From assembly GCF_950023065.1 (NCBI RefSeq), contig NC_088679.1, positions 63,674,001-63,738,000 of the forward strand: 64,000 bases of DNA, written 5' to 3'. The notes below the pieces were generated by a model that saw only the letters and a list, made by a program, of their open reading frames with translations, was not told the origin of the DNA and did no database searches. Shown here piece by piece: positions 30,571-41,189 of this stretch. Position 1 is the first letter of the stretch, and each line of letters opens with the position of its first letter. The stretch comes from Planococcus citri. Taxonomy: Eukaryota; Arthropoda; Insecta; Hemiptera; Pseudococcidae. The position numbers and the translations under genes were made by a program.

Positions 30571-30763
30571 CAAAAGGTGACCTGTAGTTAACAAAAAGCA
30601 GATCCCAAGATACTGCACTTCGAGGTATAATGTAACTTGGATCCAATATTTAGCCTCTTCGGAAACATACCCAATCAGAAAATTGAGAGTATGCTGGATC
30701 ACACGTGCAATTTTACGATGAAACTCCACTAAAAATTCTACTCCAAAATTTCAAAAAATCAAA

Positions 30764-31096
30764 ATGCAACGAGGCGATGTTCGGTACCAAGTAAATAACA
30801 AAGGCTCAACTGCCAGCAATTGGCAAGATTGCAAAGAAGTTAACGTTCTATCAAACTGCCATGGTCCGGAAACGGTGAAAATTAATCGTAAATTGAAAAA
30901 TGGAGAAAAAGAAGAGTTTGACTGTCCAGCCATGACCGTCACATACAACGATATTATGGGCGGTGTGGATTTGTCAGATCAAAAAATGTCGTTGTACGAA
31001 CTGGGGCGTAAATCTCGGAAGTGGTGGAAGAAAGTTTTCATTAGAATGCTCATGAGTTCAGTTGTAAATTCGTGGATCGCGTATAAAGAAAACTAG
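30764..31096 (+). pseudogene. piggyBac-type transposase, C-terminal part of the DDE domain
   Basis: The frame reads RGDVRYQVNNKG, WQDCKEVNVLSNCHGPE, then CPAMTVTYNDIMGGVDLSDQ and SRKWWKKVFIRML. The block MGGVDxxDQ holds the third catalytic Asp of piggyBac transposases, and WxDxKxVxxLSNxH and the KWW motif are also family hallmarks. About 110 of roughly 550 residues survive. The N-terminal and first catalytic parts are absent upstream. The matching C-terminal zinc finger lies 1.55 kb downstream. Confidence 0.75.
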
Positions 31097-31230
31097 CACC
31101 TTCCAAAATTTCTCCAAAAATTGAAAATTCTCTTTCTAAAATTAAAAGAACTTTCTTCCGATAAAACTTAATGTACATTTACTTAAAAATAACCTTATTT
31201 TGAAACCATTGGAGAAATTAAAAATTCAGA

Positions 31231-31960
31231 TAGGTACCTACCAAACAATTTCTGTCGATTTTTGGTCATGATTTTCCTTTCTTCTTCGTACGAAGAAGAA
31301 ACCACAAAAAACTGAACATTCTTAACGGATTGAGAATAAATAAGCAAAATTTAAACTGAAAAAAGTAAAATTTAGATTAAATAGGTACCTACCTAAATGC
31401 AATTTTGCAAATTACCCAATTTTTTCGAGAAAATCGATACAAAAGCTATGGCTCATACTCACGAATGAAGATTTTAATAAATAATCCAAAAATAAATCAA
31501 TTTTAACCCAATAGGTACCTACCAAAAAGAAAATTTTTGAAGATTTTTTTTTTTTTCAAAACCATCCATTTTTCACTTAAAATGGAGTCCCCAACAACCT
31601 CGAGGAAAGTCAACGTCAAAAATCACGATTTAGACGATATTTCAGTCAGGTAGGTATACCTACCTACATCAAAATGAATTTGTCTTCGATTCAAAATTAC
31701 AAAAAGAAAACTTTTGAACTATTTTACAAAAAACTGAATTTTGGAATAAATATCCAATGAATAAAAAATAAATAACAATCGAAAAAATTCAATAAATAGG
31801 CATTACCTACCCATTATAAAATTTGATTTTAGGCGATTTTCTAAACCTCAAAACTACTTAAAAGTCAAGCATAAAATGCAAAGTCCTAAAATTTCAATTA
31901 ACTTCAAAGACAGATTTTCTGCCTCTCCTAAACAAAAGAAGTAGGTATACGAACCTACCT
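31231..31960. repeat. Recurrent inverted motif TAGGTA...TACCTA
   Basis: TAGGTACCTACC-type sequences occur at 31231, 31382, 31512, 31651, 31797 and 31942, and two looser ones at 29523 and 29674. Spacing is 130-151 bp. Each is a small inverted repeat (TAGGTA against TACCTA, core GGTACC in three). The DNA between them is AT-rich and unlike, so it is not a simple tandem array. No gene in 31097-32100. Confidence 0.6.
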
Positions 31961-32114
31961 ACTTCTCAATTTGGAATTACTCATCGTAAAAAATGGATAA
32001 AATGGGACCATAAAACTTTAGAAAAATAAATAAAATCAAAGTCATAATGAACTGACTAAACTAATGATCTTTTGTTCCCCCCTCCCCTCTTCCTTTTTTT
32101 TTTTTGAAAAATAG

Positions 32115-32327
32115 ATGACAGAAGAAGGAAAGAAAGCCGATACTTGGAAATTCTTTGTGCGATATCCGCCCTCGGAAAAACGGCCGTCGATTGTGTCAGC
32201 AAAACTGCCGACACGTTCAGTTAAAACCATAATGGGCATGCTCATAGGATACGACTTGGCATGCAGGGCACTGAGCATACTCGACCGGAAGCTGAACGGC
32301 GAAAAAGAAAAAACAAAAAAAGAATAA
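32115..32327 (+). CDS. 70-residue small protein, unknown family
   Basis: ATG directly follows a long pyrimidine tract and GAAAAATAG acceptor. The peptide begins MTEEGKKADTWKFFVRY, PPSEKRPSIVSAKLPTRS, then a helical stretch TIMGMLIGYDLACRALSIL and a Lys-rich end. Its upstream sequence and first half resemble the model at 29836. No signal peptide; the central helix is amphipathic with some hydrophobic character. It sits between two piggyBac fragments and may have been duplicated into the old element. Confidence 0.5.
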   Translation: MTEEGKKADTWKFFVRYPPSEKRPSIVSAKLPTRSVKTIMGMLIGYDLACRALSILDRKLNGEKEKTKKE

Positions 32328-32647
32328 TTCATCTAATTGTTTATTTCCCTATCGTATAATATGTATAGTCAATACAAATAAGATACTTTTAAATGTAATG
32401 CAAAATGTGTCGCCCACTTTTTTCCCCAACCTCACCGCCACAAAGATAGGTTGCTCTCATTTCTTTTTCTTTCTCAGTGACATTTAGCAAACAAAAAGCC
32501 AAATGGGCTTAAGACCTTCAGAGAAAAGAAGAAGAACATATGCTGGTTCCTTTTTTACGAGGGTAAAATGGACAACGTAATATTTTGTCCATACCTTCGT
32601 AAAACCAAGTAGGTATTATAAATCCATCGAATAAATAGAAAATTGGA

Positions 32648-32776
32648 GATCATGCTCTGTACGTAACTGAGAAAAGAAGACTATGTGCTCTTTGTAGGAA
32701 GGACAAAAAAGTAGAAAAACGTGTCAAAACGATCTGCAGTAAGTGTGTGCCATGTTTCCCTACTTATCATAAGTGA
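32648..32776 (+). pseudogene. piggyBac transposase C-terminal zinc finger
   Basis: The frame reads KRRLCALCRKDKKVEKRVK, then CSKCVPCFPTYHK and TGA. The C-x2-C ... C-x2-C-x2-C ... H pattern right at the C-terminus is the cysteine-rich domain of piggyBac transposases, which binds the transposon ends. It belongs to the fragment at 30764 in order and strand. A Met-less frame at 32482-32575 (GLRPSEKRRRTYAG) may be further remains. Confidence 0.6.
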
Positions 32777-33191
32777 CCATTTGTAACTTTGTTTTATAGA
32801 GAATAAATACGTTTTTGATCGATCTTATTCAATTTACATACTTTGAAGTTCCCAGGTGTCCCATCAGGATCACAGTACTACTGGGTCATATATGTCCCGG
32901 GACAAAATTCCCACCAAACCTGCTGGGAATATGTATTCCCGCCTCAAAAACTCTGAGTTGGAGTGAAGTATGCAAACCGAAAAAATTCTCATTTCTTAGC
33001 ATTACCTTGAGGAACATTTCCATAAAAAAAATTTGATCCAAATCTAAAAACCAATATTCGGCGCGAAAGGGTTAATAATTAAATATATTGTAATTTAATG
33101 TAAAATTAATAAAAATTTTAAAAAAATATAATTTTTGTTTAACTTTCAGTTCAATTCATTTCAATATAAATTATTTCATTCGATTATGCTC

Positions 33192-34450
33192 AACATTTCA
33201 ACAAATACTGCTTCCATGTGACAGTCAACAGGTCGGTGCGTTATACTTCCTTGCTGGGTACAAAGTAGCGTTATTTGGGATCGCTGTCGAACCCATCAAC
33301 AAATTTTTTCTCTGCATAATCCCAGAAGCAAGCGGTACTGGAAAAGGAGCGAATACGGTGATATCAATGGTGCACCATTTTTTCGAAAACTTTTCTCTTG
33401 GAGAGAACAAAGTCATCTGCCATGCGGACAACTGCTGTGGGCAGAATAAAAACCGATACGTACTCCAGTATTTGACATGGCGGGTAGCAAACAATTTACA
33501 CAAGAAAGTCCAAATTTCGTTTCTACCGGCAGGCCATACCAAATTTGCGCCTGATTGTTATTTTGGTTTATTTAAGAGGAAATTGAGTATGAGTAAGGCG
33601 CACTGCTTAAAGGATGTGGCTCAAATTGCAATCGATGCGACCCCAGACAAAAATTCAATTACTCCCATCATCGTTGGACATGAGAGTAATGGAGCCACGT
33701 TTATCCCTACGTATGATTGGGCTTCTTTTTTTCAAAGTGGAAAAACGGTACCTGGTATCACGAAATATCACCACTTTAGGACAACGTCATCGAAACCGAA
33801 CTATACAGGGTGGCCCAGTTATATGAGTGTGCTCATTTTTTTTTAATTTTTTATTTTTTATTTTTTTTTTTATTATTTCAATTTTGAGGCGAAATGGAGC
33901 GTTCCACGAGAAAAATACATCGACCAAACTTGTAGAGAATTGAATTTCCAACAACCTATAAGAGATTCATTTTTCTCCAGAATGCATATTTTTTCCGTTT
34001 TTGCTTAAAATAAGAAAAATTTTCAATATCATCGTAAGATTTTTGTTTTTTGAAAAAAACGGAAAAACTACGCATTCTGGAGAAAAATGAATGCCTTATA
34101 GGTTGTTGGAAATTCAATTCTCTACAAGTTTGGTCGATGTATTTTTCTCGTGGAACGCTCCATTTCGCCTCAAAATTGATCTCAAAATTGAAATAATAAA
34201 AAAAATAAAAAATAAAAATTTTTTTAAAAAATGACCACACTCATAACTGGGCCACCCTGTATATCGATGAAAGAGTATGAAACTACTCAATCAAAGGAGT
34301 GCAACATTTTTCCAGTCCCAATACCATCTGGAACGTTTCCTGCGATTGTGGAGCGCGAATATTTGTACGAAACTCGCGATGTGGTATTTTTGATGAATTT
34401 TCGAGTCGATGTCCGGATTTGTTGCTACTTCGAATGGATTTTAAAAGTGT
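33192..34450 (+). pseudogene. DUF7869-like transposon protein split by a MITE
   Basis: The plus-strand frame to 33805 reads QQVGALYFLAGYKVALFG, PEASGTGKGANTVISM, CHADNCCGQNKNRYVLQYL, FLPAGHTKFAPDCYFGLFKR and then PTYDWASFF, closing GITKYHHF. This order (HADNC-x-GQNKN, GHTKF-x-PD, YDW...F, KYHHF) marks the widespread invertebrate proteins with an RNase-H-like DUF7869 domain, usually transposon-encoded. The MITE at 33806-34259 lies after KPNY; leaving it and one TA out, the frame continues with SMKEYETTQSKECNIF to about 34450. The N-terminal half is missing. Confidence 0.65.
33806..34259. mobile_element. Tc1/mariner-type fold-back MITE, 454 bp
   Basis: The ends CAGGGTGGCCCAGTTAT and ATAACTGGGCCACCCTG are perfect inverted copies, and the whole element is a long palindrome (arms of about 220 bp). 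TA flanks both sides (33804-33805, 34260-34261). It has no coding capacity; the frame on the minus strand is a shadow. Element plus TA is 456 bp, a multiple of three, so the host frame is the same on both sides. Confidence 0.9.
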
Positions 34451-34763
34451 GTGGCATTTGTAGAATAATATCTGATTACTTACTTACGTATTTTAGATAT
34501 TCGTATTTTTGTTCAGTTGATATAATATGTACAATGTTTCGGTATAAAATTTTCGCAAAAAAAGCTCTGGAATTTTTTTACGTACCTTTACTATAGCCAT
34601 TGTGTCGAACAGATTTTACTATTTTTCTTGATTGAGTCTGTACAGCTAGATTGAAATAAGTAGCTACGACTTTTTTTTGAAAAAATTTGGGAACCAATTT
34701 GGTGTAGGATTGATATTTAAAATTAAATTGTTGACGCCAGCAATTTCCGTGAAAATACGGAAC

Positions 34764-35107
34764 ATGATGACCGGAAACCAAAATACTAAAAAGCGTAATC
34801 TCAAAAACCTGTCTGCAATTGAAAAGGAAATACTTCTACAGTTGAGTTTACCGAAGAAGTCGTATGAACTACTCCCAGGAAGTAAGATATACTGGTCAGA
34901 CTAAGAAACGTATACGTCACAAATATGTAGGTATTCACATTTTTTGCAGCTAGAGAAGAAGTAAAAAGACTGGAGCTACGAAAACTGATACGCAAAAATT
35001 TGATTCAAAGAAACGACCGAGGTACCTACAGACAGATGCCTGACGTTTACTACGATCCCAAGTACTTACGGAAAATACAGAAAGACAAAGGTCTTGTATA
35101 TTGTTAA
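34764..35107 (+). CDS. Two-exon 91-residue protein, unknown family
   Basis: Exon 1 is 34764-34881 (39 codons plus 1 nt) and ends CCAGGAA/GTAAGAT. A 68-nt intron ends TTTTTTGCAG, and exon 2 is 34950-35107. The phase-1 join leaves one open frame: MMTGNQNTKKRNLKNLSAIE, LLQLSLPKKSYELLPG, then EEVKRLELRKLIRKNLIQR and YYDPKYLRKIQKDKG. Strongly basic and helical, recalling a small winged-helix or ribosome-associated protein, but no family is recognised. The start ATG is chosen because it opens the well-composed part; the frame is open about 29 codons further upstream. Confidence 0.6.
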
Positions 35108-35368
35108 TGTACCTTTTACTACCCTTATCGTATATTCCATAGGTGAGTTCATACGATAACTTCAAAATAATAGGTATAAATAGGTAACTGATATTTTACA
35201 GGGCTCGTCTTATATGTCTATTTTTTATGAGATTTTTTTTCTCTTTCATTTCGAGTTTAAATTGGTATCCAGTCTATTTGTTTTTCTAAAATCGTGTCTT
35301 ACTAATTATAATTTGCTTTTCAGAAAAAAACAATTTACGTTGAGATCTGGTGTTACATATTTTAAAAA

Positions 35369-36377
35369 ATGGAGGAAAATTTTGCATTCAGATATCAACC
35401 ACCTTGTTTTAAAGGTATGATTCAAACCATTAGAGCAGTTTTATTATTATTGTTCAAAGATGAGAAGAATCTTACAGTAATTGTCAAGCTTCGTCTTCTT
35501 CTTTCTCTGAGGAATTCGTTTACATCTACCCTCGGTAGAATTACGCATACGGTCTTCTTTAAGCCGAAACGTGGCGGTGATGTTTTCTTAGAATATTTTA
35601 CTCTAGCCATTATATTTATTTCTCCTCGACGATGAAAAAAAGAACGCGTGGCGGTGATGTATCATGAACCAAAATATCAAGTATTTGTGCACAAGTAAAT
35701 TGAATCAGGATACGTTAGAGAATATCTGTTTTCCATGTTCTCAAATCTTTGAGGTTTCAATTTCATTAAACCCATAATGGGTAGGTTTTCTTTTTCTGTG
35801 TTCGTTTTTTTTATTGTTTATTTATATATTTTTTAAATTACTTCTCGATTATATTATCTACTCTGTGTTTTAGTTTATTTTATACGTTTTTTTGCTGATT
35901 TTTTAAATTTTTAATCAAAAATGCAATTTTTGTTAAAATTGTTTATCTTTTTAAAAATCAATTTGTTTACTCAAGACAGTCTGTCTTGGAGGTCTCAAAT
36001 TTGTACAGTGAGCCGACAAACATACTTCCAATTTTACAAGTGGTGAGTATAATTTTATTTTATATGAAAGATTTTGAATTCAATTCTTTCTCATTTCTCT
36101 CATAACATGATGCAGATTCGGGTGATTCCAACCCTCAGAACATATTATTTTGTCAACAACTTCATTTTTTTTTACGCTTTTACCTCCTTCCTATAGTATT
36201 ATTTTTCGTTGTTCATGTATTATTTTTTTGTTTCTAGATGATTTCCTGACACGCGTGTATGATGTGGTGATCACCGATGCAAAAAAGGACTATACCCTTA
36301 AAGAATTGATAGACGCGATCGACTTAGTAATCACTCGCAACGAGACGAAGTATGGAAGCGTGAATAGACAACACTGA
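35369..36377 (+). CDS. Two-exon 61-residue protein, unknown family
   Basis: Exon 1 is 35369-35414 (MEENFAFRYQPPCFK) with a phase-1 donor AAAG/GTATGA. Exon 2 is 36238-36377 after GTTTCTAG, accepts phase 1 and reads DFLTRVYDVVITDAKKDY, then LKELIDAIDLVITRNETKYG to TGA. The join is in frame, but the intron of about 820 bp is long for this window and holds half of a direct repeat, so the pairing is inference. Exon 2 is clearly protein-like and helical. Confidence 0.4.
35779..36090 (+). repeat. Direct repeat, first copy (second at 36939-37250)
   Basis: About 310 bp, roughly 85% identical by eye: GGGTAGGTTTTCTTTTTCTG, ACTTCTCGATTATAT, GAGGTCT(C/T)A(A/C)AA and GTGAGC(C/A)GACAAACAT, ending AATTTTATTTTA(T/C)AT. 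It may include a short exon ending at a GTGAGT or GCAAGT donor. The duplicated block brackets the reading frames at 36.2-36.9 kb. Confidence 0.65.
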
Positions 36378-36608
36378 TTTGCGAGCAACAAAGTGATCTA
36401 TGAGACGAGTCCTTGAGAATGCTGGGAACAGTATGTATTATATATGTATGTGTTACAGCATTCCAAAAGATCCTATTGCCAAACAACTTTGGTTGCAAAA
36501 TTGCGGTCTGCAGGAAAATGCAACTCGGATATCCGCCCACGCCCGTCTCTGCTAACTTGCAAAGCACATAATAAAAGGTCGAATTTGACTCGAATAAAAC
36601 TTTGAATC

Positions 36609-36893
36609 AATCGCTCGCGAATTTCGACGAAGAATTACATACATGAAGCCAAAGCCGACAATCAGGACATAGAAATTTCAGTTCCGCCTTCAATATTATT
36701 CACGAACGATAACATTGAACAGCTACTCGTATTGCAAACTGTTCAGCAAAATCGTTACCAAGTGTTAGTGGATGATCTACCCCATGAAATAGTAAAATGT
36801 GATGATTCGACGTCTTACATAAATTACATCGGGAAAGCATTATTTTCCTCGTTGAAACCTTTGTTGGTCATTTCCGATCACAAGTGGATGTGA
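36609..36893 (+). CDS. Met-less 94-codon open frame, unknown
   Basis: The frame runs from a TGA near 36606 to TGA at 36891-36893 and reads EAKADNQDIEISVPPSILF, TNDNIEQLLVLQTVQQNRY, then QVLVDDLPHEIVKCDDSTSY and ALFSSLKPLLVISDHKWM. Natural-looking amino-acid use and length suggest an exon or a truncated gene. The upstream AG acceptor is not clear, and no family is recognised. Confidence 0.4.
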   Translation, partial: NRSRISTKNYIHEAKADNQDIEISVPPSILFTNDNIEQLLVLQTVQQNRYQVLVDDLPHEIVKCDDSTSYINYIGKALFSSLKPLLVISDHKWM

Positions 36894-37250
36894 TGGATAG
36901 GTATCGTCAGTCGATAATCGATCTGAACAAGAATAGTGGGTAGGTTTTCTTTTTCTGTGTTCGTTTTCTTATTATTATTTACATATTTTTAAAATCACTT
37001 CTCGATTATATCTACTTTGTAGTTGTTTTAGTTCATTTTATACTTTTTTTTTTATTTTTTTATTTTTAATTAAAAATGTAATTTTTGTTAACGTTGTTCA
37101 TTTTTTTAAAAATCAATCTGTTTAATCAAGATAGCCTGTCTCGGAGGTCTTACAACTTATACAGTGAGCAGACAAACATCCTCCGAATTTTACAAAGTGG
37201 CAAGTAAAATTTTATTTTACATATATGAAAGATTTGAATATAAAATTCTA

Positions 37251-37660
37251 TACCATGGTCATTTCGTCATTTGAACAAAAGGAACATTATCACATATACT
37301 CGTCGAATGTAGATGCCTGTTTTGGCAGATGATATCCAGATTTTATATAATGGAAGTGTTGAAAAAAATAAAATTGGACACTACATTTGCATATCAAGTA
37401 TTCTCATGACAAAAAAACAGTTTCCATTTATGATAGTCTAATATCATTGTGCTCTGTTGGAGGCTAAAAATACAAAATTCTGGATACTTCACCTTTACGT
37501 ATGTGCTATTCTCTACTTTATCACCTTTATGCTGTTCCATCATCTGAGCATGGGCATAAATTAGAGCAACTTGCAAAAGGTTTTCTCCCATTGACATACA
37601 TCTAGCTCGTCCGTTTTAAGAAGAAAGACTGAAATGTAAACCTGTCTATTTATGTGTCCT
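37251..37660. other. Non-coding; remote copy of the 11-kb promoter block
   Basis: At 37448-37515, TTGTGCTCTGTTGGAGGCTA, AAATACAAAATTCTGGATAC and TTCACC resemble the block duplicated at 11.08 and 11.38 kb, and lie about 150 bp upstream of the next gene model. This suggests a shared promoter-proximal module. Confidence 0.4.
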
Positions 37661-37666
37661 TTTCAG

Positions 37667-38282
37667 CCATTGGAACACAAATATTTTCAGTGGCAGATGA
37701 AGAAGTGTGTACTAATAAAGCACATGAGGCGTTCCACTCAACTGTATTTCTCCATGTTGCGGATAACAGATGTACTGGACACCCCAATTTTTTGCAAGTT
37801 GTTGGTAAGAAATTTATAAATAAGTGTGCTTATCTAATTCAAGTTCATGTTAGGTGCCAACCTATGTTTATTACATCTCTCCGTGTTTTGACAGAGCATT
37901 CAATCCCCTTACAGTCATATCAATGACTGGCCAGAAGTCATTATTATTGATGATGATGTTCTTGAGCACGATATGCGGCTGTGTAAGCTGGAAGTGACTT
38001 GGAACGAATCTAAAGCATTCGCTTGCAAAACGCAGAATGATATATTAGAGCTGCAGCTAAATTACAACAAATGTCGAAAAGACATTACGTGTCTGGAAGA
38101 AGCGCTTGCGAACGCCAACATGAAATGCAATAACCTGCAGAAAACAGTCAACAAGCAGCGACTTGTGGCGATGAACTCTCAAACTTCGAAGCAAGAGCAG
38201 CTGATGTAAATTCAAACCAATTTGTACAATTGTTTTTTTTTAATTTTTTTTTTTTTACAGAATCATTGAACTAAAAATCTAA
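37667..38282 (+). CDS. Three-exon coiled-coil protein (5' end missing)
   Basis: Exons 37667-37804, 37895-38205 and 38261-38282. Borders are TTTTCAG / TTG-GTAAG, TTTTGACAG / CTGAT-GTAAAT and TTTTACAG, and the phases (0, 0, 2) agree through to TAA. Exon 2 carries NDWPEVIIIDDDVLEHDM, then a long heptad-like region (LEVTWNESKAFACKTQ, ILELQLNYNKCRKDI, CLEEALANANMKCNNLQKTV). Exon 3 adds IIELKI. A diverged copy of the exon 3 region and 3' flank is at 47.31-47.47 kb. The first exon could be read in another frame, which I consider less likely. Function unknown; a coiled-coil scaffold or partner protein is possible. Confidence 0.45.
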
Positions 38283-39024
38283 AGAAAAACATGTGAATTT
38301 CAAGAAAACGTCCAAAGAAATTATGTCAGAAACCTGACATCCTCTCCCTGCGCCTTTTTGATTCATCACAACGCGGCATCAGAGACATACGATCAAAGTT
38401 TTCTGATACTTTTCTCGTTGACAAAATCATCTTGATAGCAAACAGGGAAGATATTCTTTCCTAAGGAACTGACCTGTCGATACGCAGGTCATAAACATAT
38501 CTATTTAATAGCTTAATACACCAAATTGGATGGCCAGGTAAACTGGGGTAAGAAGTTCATTGAAAAAATAATGTGTTGGTTGAATCCCTCTGCATACCTT
38601 TTACCACCACATTTTCAACGAATTTTTAAAAAGTGTACTATTGAAACAATCAGTTGACTAAAAGAGAATTAGTCTGGTTTTGTGAAGTACGTTTTTTGGT
38701 CGATCCTAGCAAGTATTTCTACAGTTCTCATAATTTTATTAAATATGTATCGCGTTTTTTTTAATATCTGTTTTTTTTTAAATATCTCAGATTTCTTAAA
38801 ATATTTCGACCACCACATTTTCAACGAATTTTTAAAAAGTTTACTATTGAAACATTCAGTTGACAGAAAGTATTCAAGTATTTGAGATTTCGCGTTCATT
38901 TGGCCTATTGTCGTCAAACCCGGAACTACATTGAGGGTTTAACTGAGCAGTTAAAATTTTGCAAATTCTTCATTTTTGAACAAATTCTCGTTCTGAAAAT
39001 TTTTTCTTCACGAATATGTTGCAT
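38283..39024. other. 3' flank and non-coding DNA
   Basis: 38283-38420 is the 3' flank repeated at 47.33-47.47 kb (CGTGTGAATTTCAAGAAAAC-like, GGCATCAGAGACATACGA). A direct repeat of about 55 bp with CCACCACATTTTCAACGAAT lies at 38607-38660 and 38809-38865. No gene. Confidence 0.4.
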
Positions 39025-40289
39025 AGGGTGGTCCTTATTTACATGGTCGAAAATTTTTTTGCAATTTTTTTGATTCCTCCCCCCAAAGTTGTTCCCTTAT
39101 ATGAGAAAATAAATCCCTGAAAATTTTGGTCAGATCGGATAATATTAACCCGTGCCGCAGAGCATCTGAAATTTTAGAACTGACAGACCGCGTAGCCATT
39201 GTATTTTCCACGAGAGCCGCGCGGCGTTGTTCGTGTTTTCCCCGACACGCATATTCCATAGTCCTGTATTCGGCTGGCTGCAGTAAAAAAAATTTTTGTT
39301 GACAAAGAGGTCTCCTTTGACACCTAAAGAAAGATTCTGGAGTATAATCGGCATCAGAAAATATTTTGAGGTGATTGAGGAATAATTTCTAAAAAATGCT
39401 CAAAATCGACATGAAAAAATTCCAACAATTTTTGATTTTGATAATGTAATACCAAAAAAAGGATACCAAACGATGTCAAAATAAATCCCAAACCGGTGTT
39501 ACCAATTTTAGATTGCTCATCTCTTACAGCTATTACTTACATCAGTTACATCGTGCCAATAATATTTTCTTCATTATAAAAATTGTTAAAGGGACATAGC
39601 CTTTTGGAATGATTTCGACAAGTATCACCCCTGTGAGCTACGAGTATCAAGGAGCAATAATTATGTTTTTTTAAAAACAATTGAAGTTTAGTAATAATAA
39701 GTTAATAATTTTTAAATTAAATTTTAACAAAGAAAAAAATTTTTAAAAATCAATTTTTTTAATATACCTAGGAAAGTATTTCAATTTTTATATTAATTTT
39801 TTTTTTAATAAAATAAATTATTGGTAACACTGGTTTGGGGTTTATTTTGACATAGTTTGATATCCCTTTTTGGTATTACATTTTCAAAATCAAAAATTGT
39901 TGGAACTTTCCCATGTTGATTTTGAGCATTTTTTAGAAATTATTCCTCAATCACCTCAAAATATTTTCCGATGCCGATTATACTCCAGAATCATTATTTA
40001 GGTTCCAAAGAAGACCTTTTTGTTGAAAAAAAAATTTTTCACTCCATCCAGCCGAATACAGGACTATGAAATATGCGTGTCGGGGAAAACACGAACAACG
40101 CCGCGCAGCTCTCGTGGAAAATACAACGGCTACGCGGTCTGCCAGTTCTAAAATTTCAGATGCTCTGCGGCACGGGTTAATATTATCCGATCCGACTAAA
40201 ATTTTCAGGGATTTATTTTCTCATATAAGGGAACAACTTTGGGGGGAGGAATCAAAAAAATTCGAAAATGTGAAAATAAGGACCACCCT
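39025..40289. mobile_element. Fold-back element of 1265 bp with AGGGTGGTCC ends
   Basis: The ends AGGGTGGTCCTTATTT and AAATAAGGACCACCCT are inverted. The arms (39025 to about 39500, about 39825 to 40289) stay paired over about 460 bp with a spacer of about 320 bp. Both arms contain a GC-rich conserved block (CGCGGTCTG(C/T)CAGTTCTA, CGTGTCGGGGAAAACACGAA). Flanks are AATATGTTGCAT (39013-39024) and AATATTGTTGCAT (40290-40302); TA alone would also fit a mariner-type duplication one base in. The frames in the arms are mirror shadows. Confidence 0.8.
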
Positions 40290-40745
40290 AATATTGTTGC
40301 ATTAATATCAAAATAATGAAATATATCATTCCTGAAACTGGGAAAGTATTTTGGACCGCATGGTCCCGATTTTTTGATGTTTGTTGCTTCGAGATTTCAT
40401 CTACATTTTCAAGGTGTCTGAAGCGCGTAACCAGAAAGCCCCCGTAATCTATTCCCCGGAATCAAAAAAACATACACAGAGTCCTTCAAAATTACCGAAG
40501 TGAGTATATTTTAATTTATTGTTTTATTTAATTTTTTAAATTGATAAAATTTTTAAGAAAATATAACTTAATTTTTGTTTAATTTTCAGTTTAATTTATT
40601 TTAACATATAACGCTCACCCAACGATGCGGCAACGGCGCAAATGGACGTCCGGCTGCCTGGGCATGGATTAGTAAGTATAAAACTTACTTTCAATACAAA
40701 CATTTAAAAACAAAAATTTAACTCACTGTACATCCTATAGCTCAG

Positions 40746-40919
40746 ATGCAACGGCTCGAACGAGAATATGCCGAAAGGCACCTGAATCGGATGGTCCAGA
40801 GGCGGGAACGACTGCAAAGGGACCGACATTATGCGGAGAATGATCGGCGAATTTGGGCCGGGTGGCATGAGCTCAGAAATGGAGAGCCTACAGCTCGTAC
40901 GCTTCGAACTTCTCTTTGA
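40746..40919 (+). CDS. 57-residue highly charged helical ORF, last exon of a small gene
   Basis: ATG at 40746 lies just after an acceptor (CATCCTATAG at 40740). The peptide MQRLEREYAERHLNRMVQRR, ERLQRDRHYAENDRRIW, then WHELRNGEPTARTL is rich in Arg/Glu and should be one long helix. An upstream exon ends at 40671 with a phase-1 GATTA/GTAAGT donor and joins in frame through GNGANGRPAAWAWI, but it has an in-frame stop at 40602 and no ATG. The alternative ATG at 40625 gives a 49-codon product in another frame. Function unknown. Confidence 0.4.
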   Translation: MQRLEREYAERHLNRMVQRRERLQRDRHYAENDRRIWAGWHELRNGEPTARTLRTSL

Positions 40920-41189
40920 AGTGAATATACTTGGTTCATGTATAATGATTTCAAAACCAATGGAAACTGCGAGCATGACCGAGAGGAGTTTATTGATTTT
41001 GATTTTTTGAAGAAAGATTCGGAACGTACGAGTACTAATCCTTATGAAGTCCAACTTTATACTCTACTTTAAGAATTATTCATCAGTTCATTACGTTTTT
41101 GAGATATTTGTTCATTTTGTTTTAGAATGTGTGCTTTCCAACTGGCATATAGTAAGATCAAAAAGAAACCCAAAAGACTGGGAAGAGTT

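Noticed and set aside
39035..40305. Mirror-image ORFs (74 and 79 codons) in the 39-40 kb fold-back
   Set aside because: They are the same arm sequence read in opposite orientation; no independent evidence of coding.
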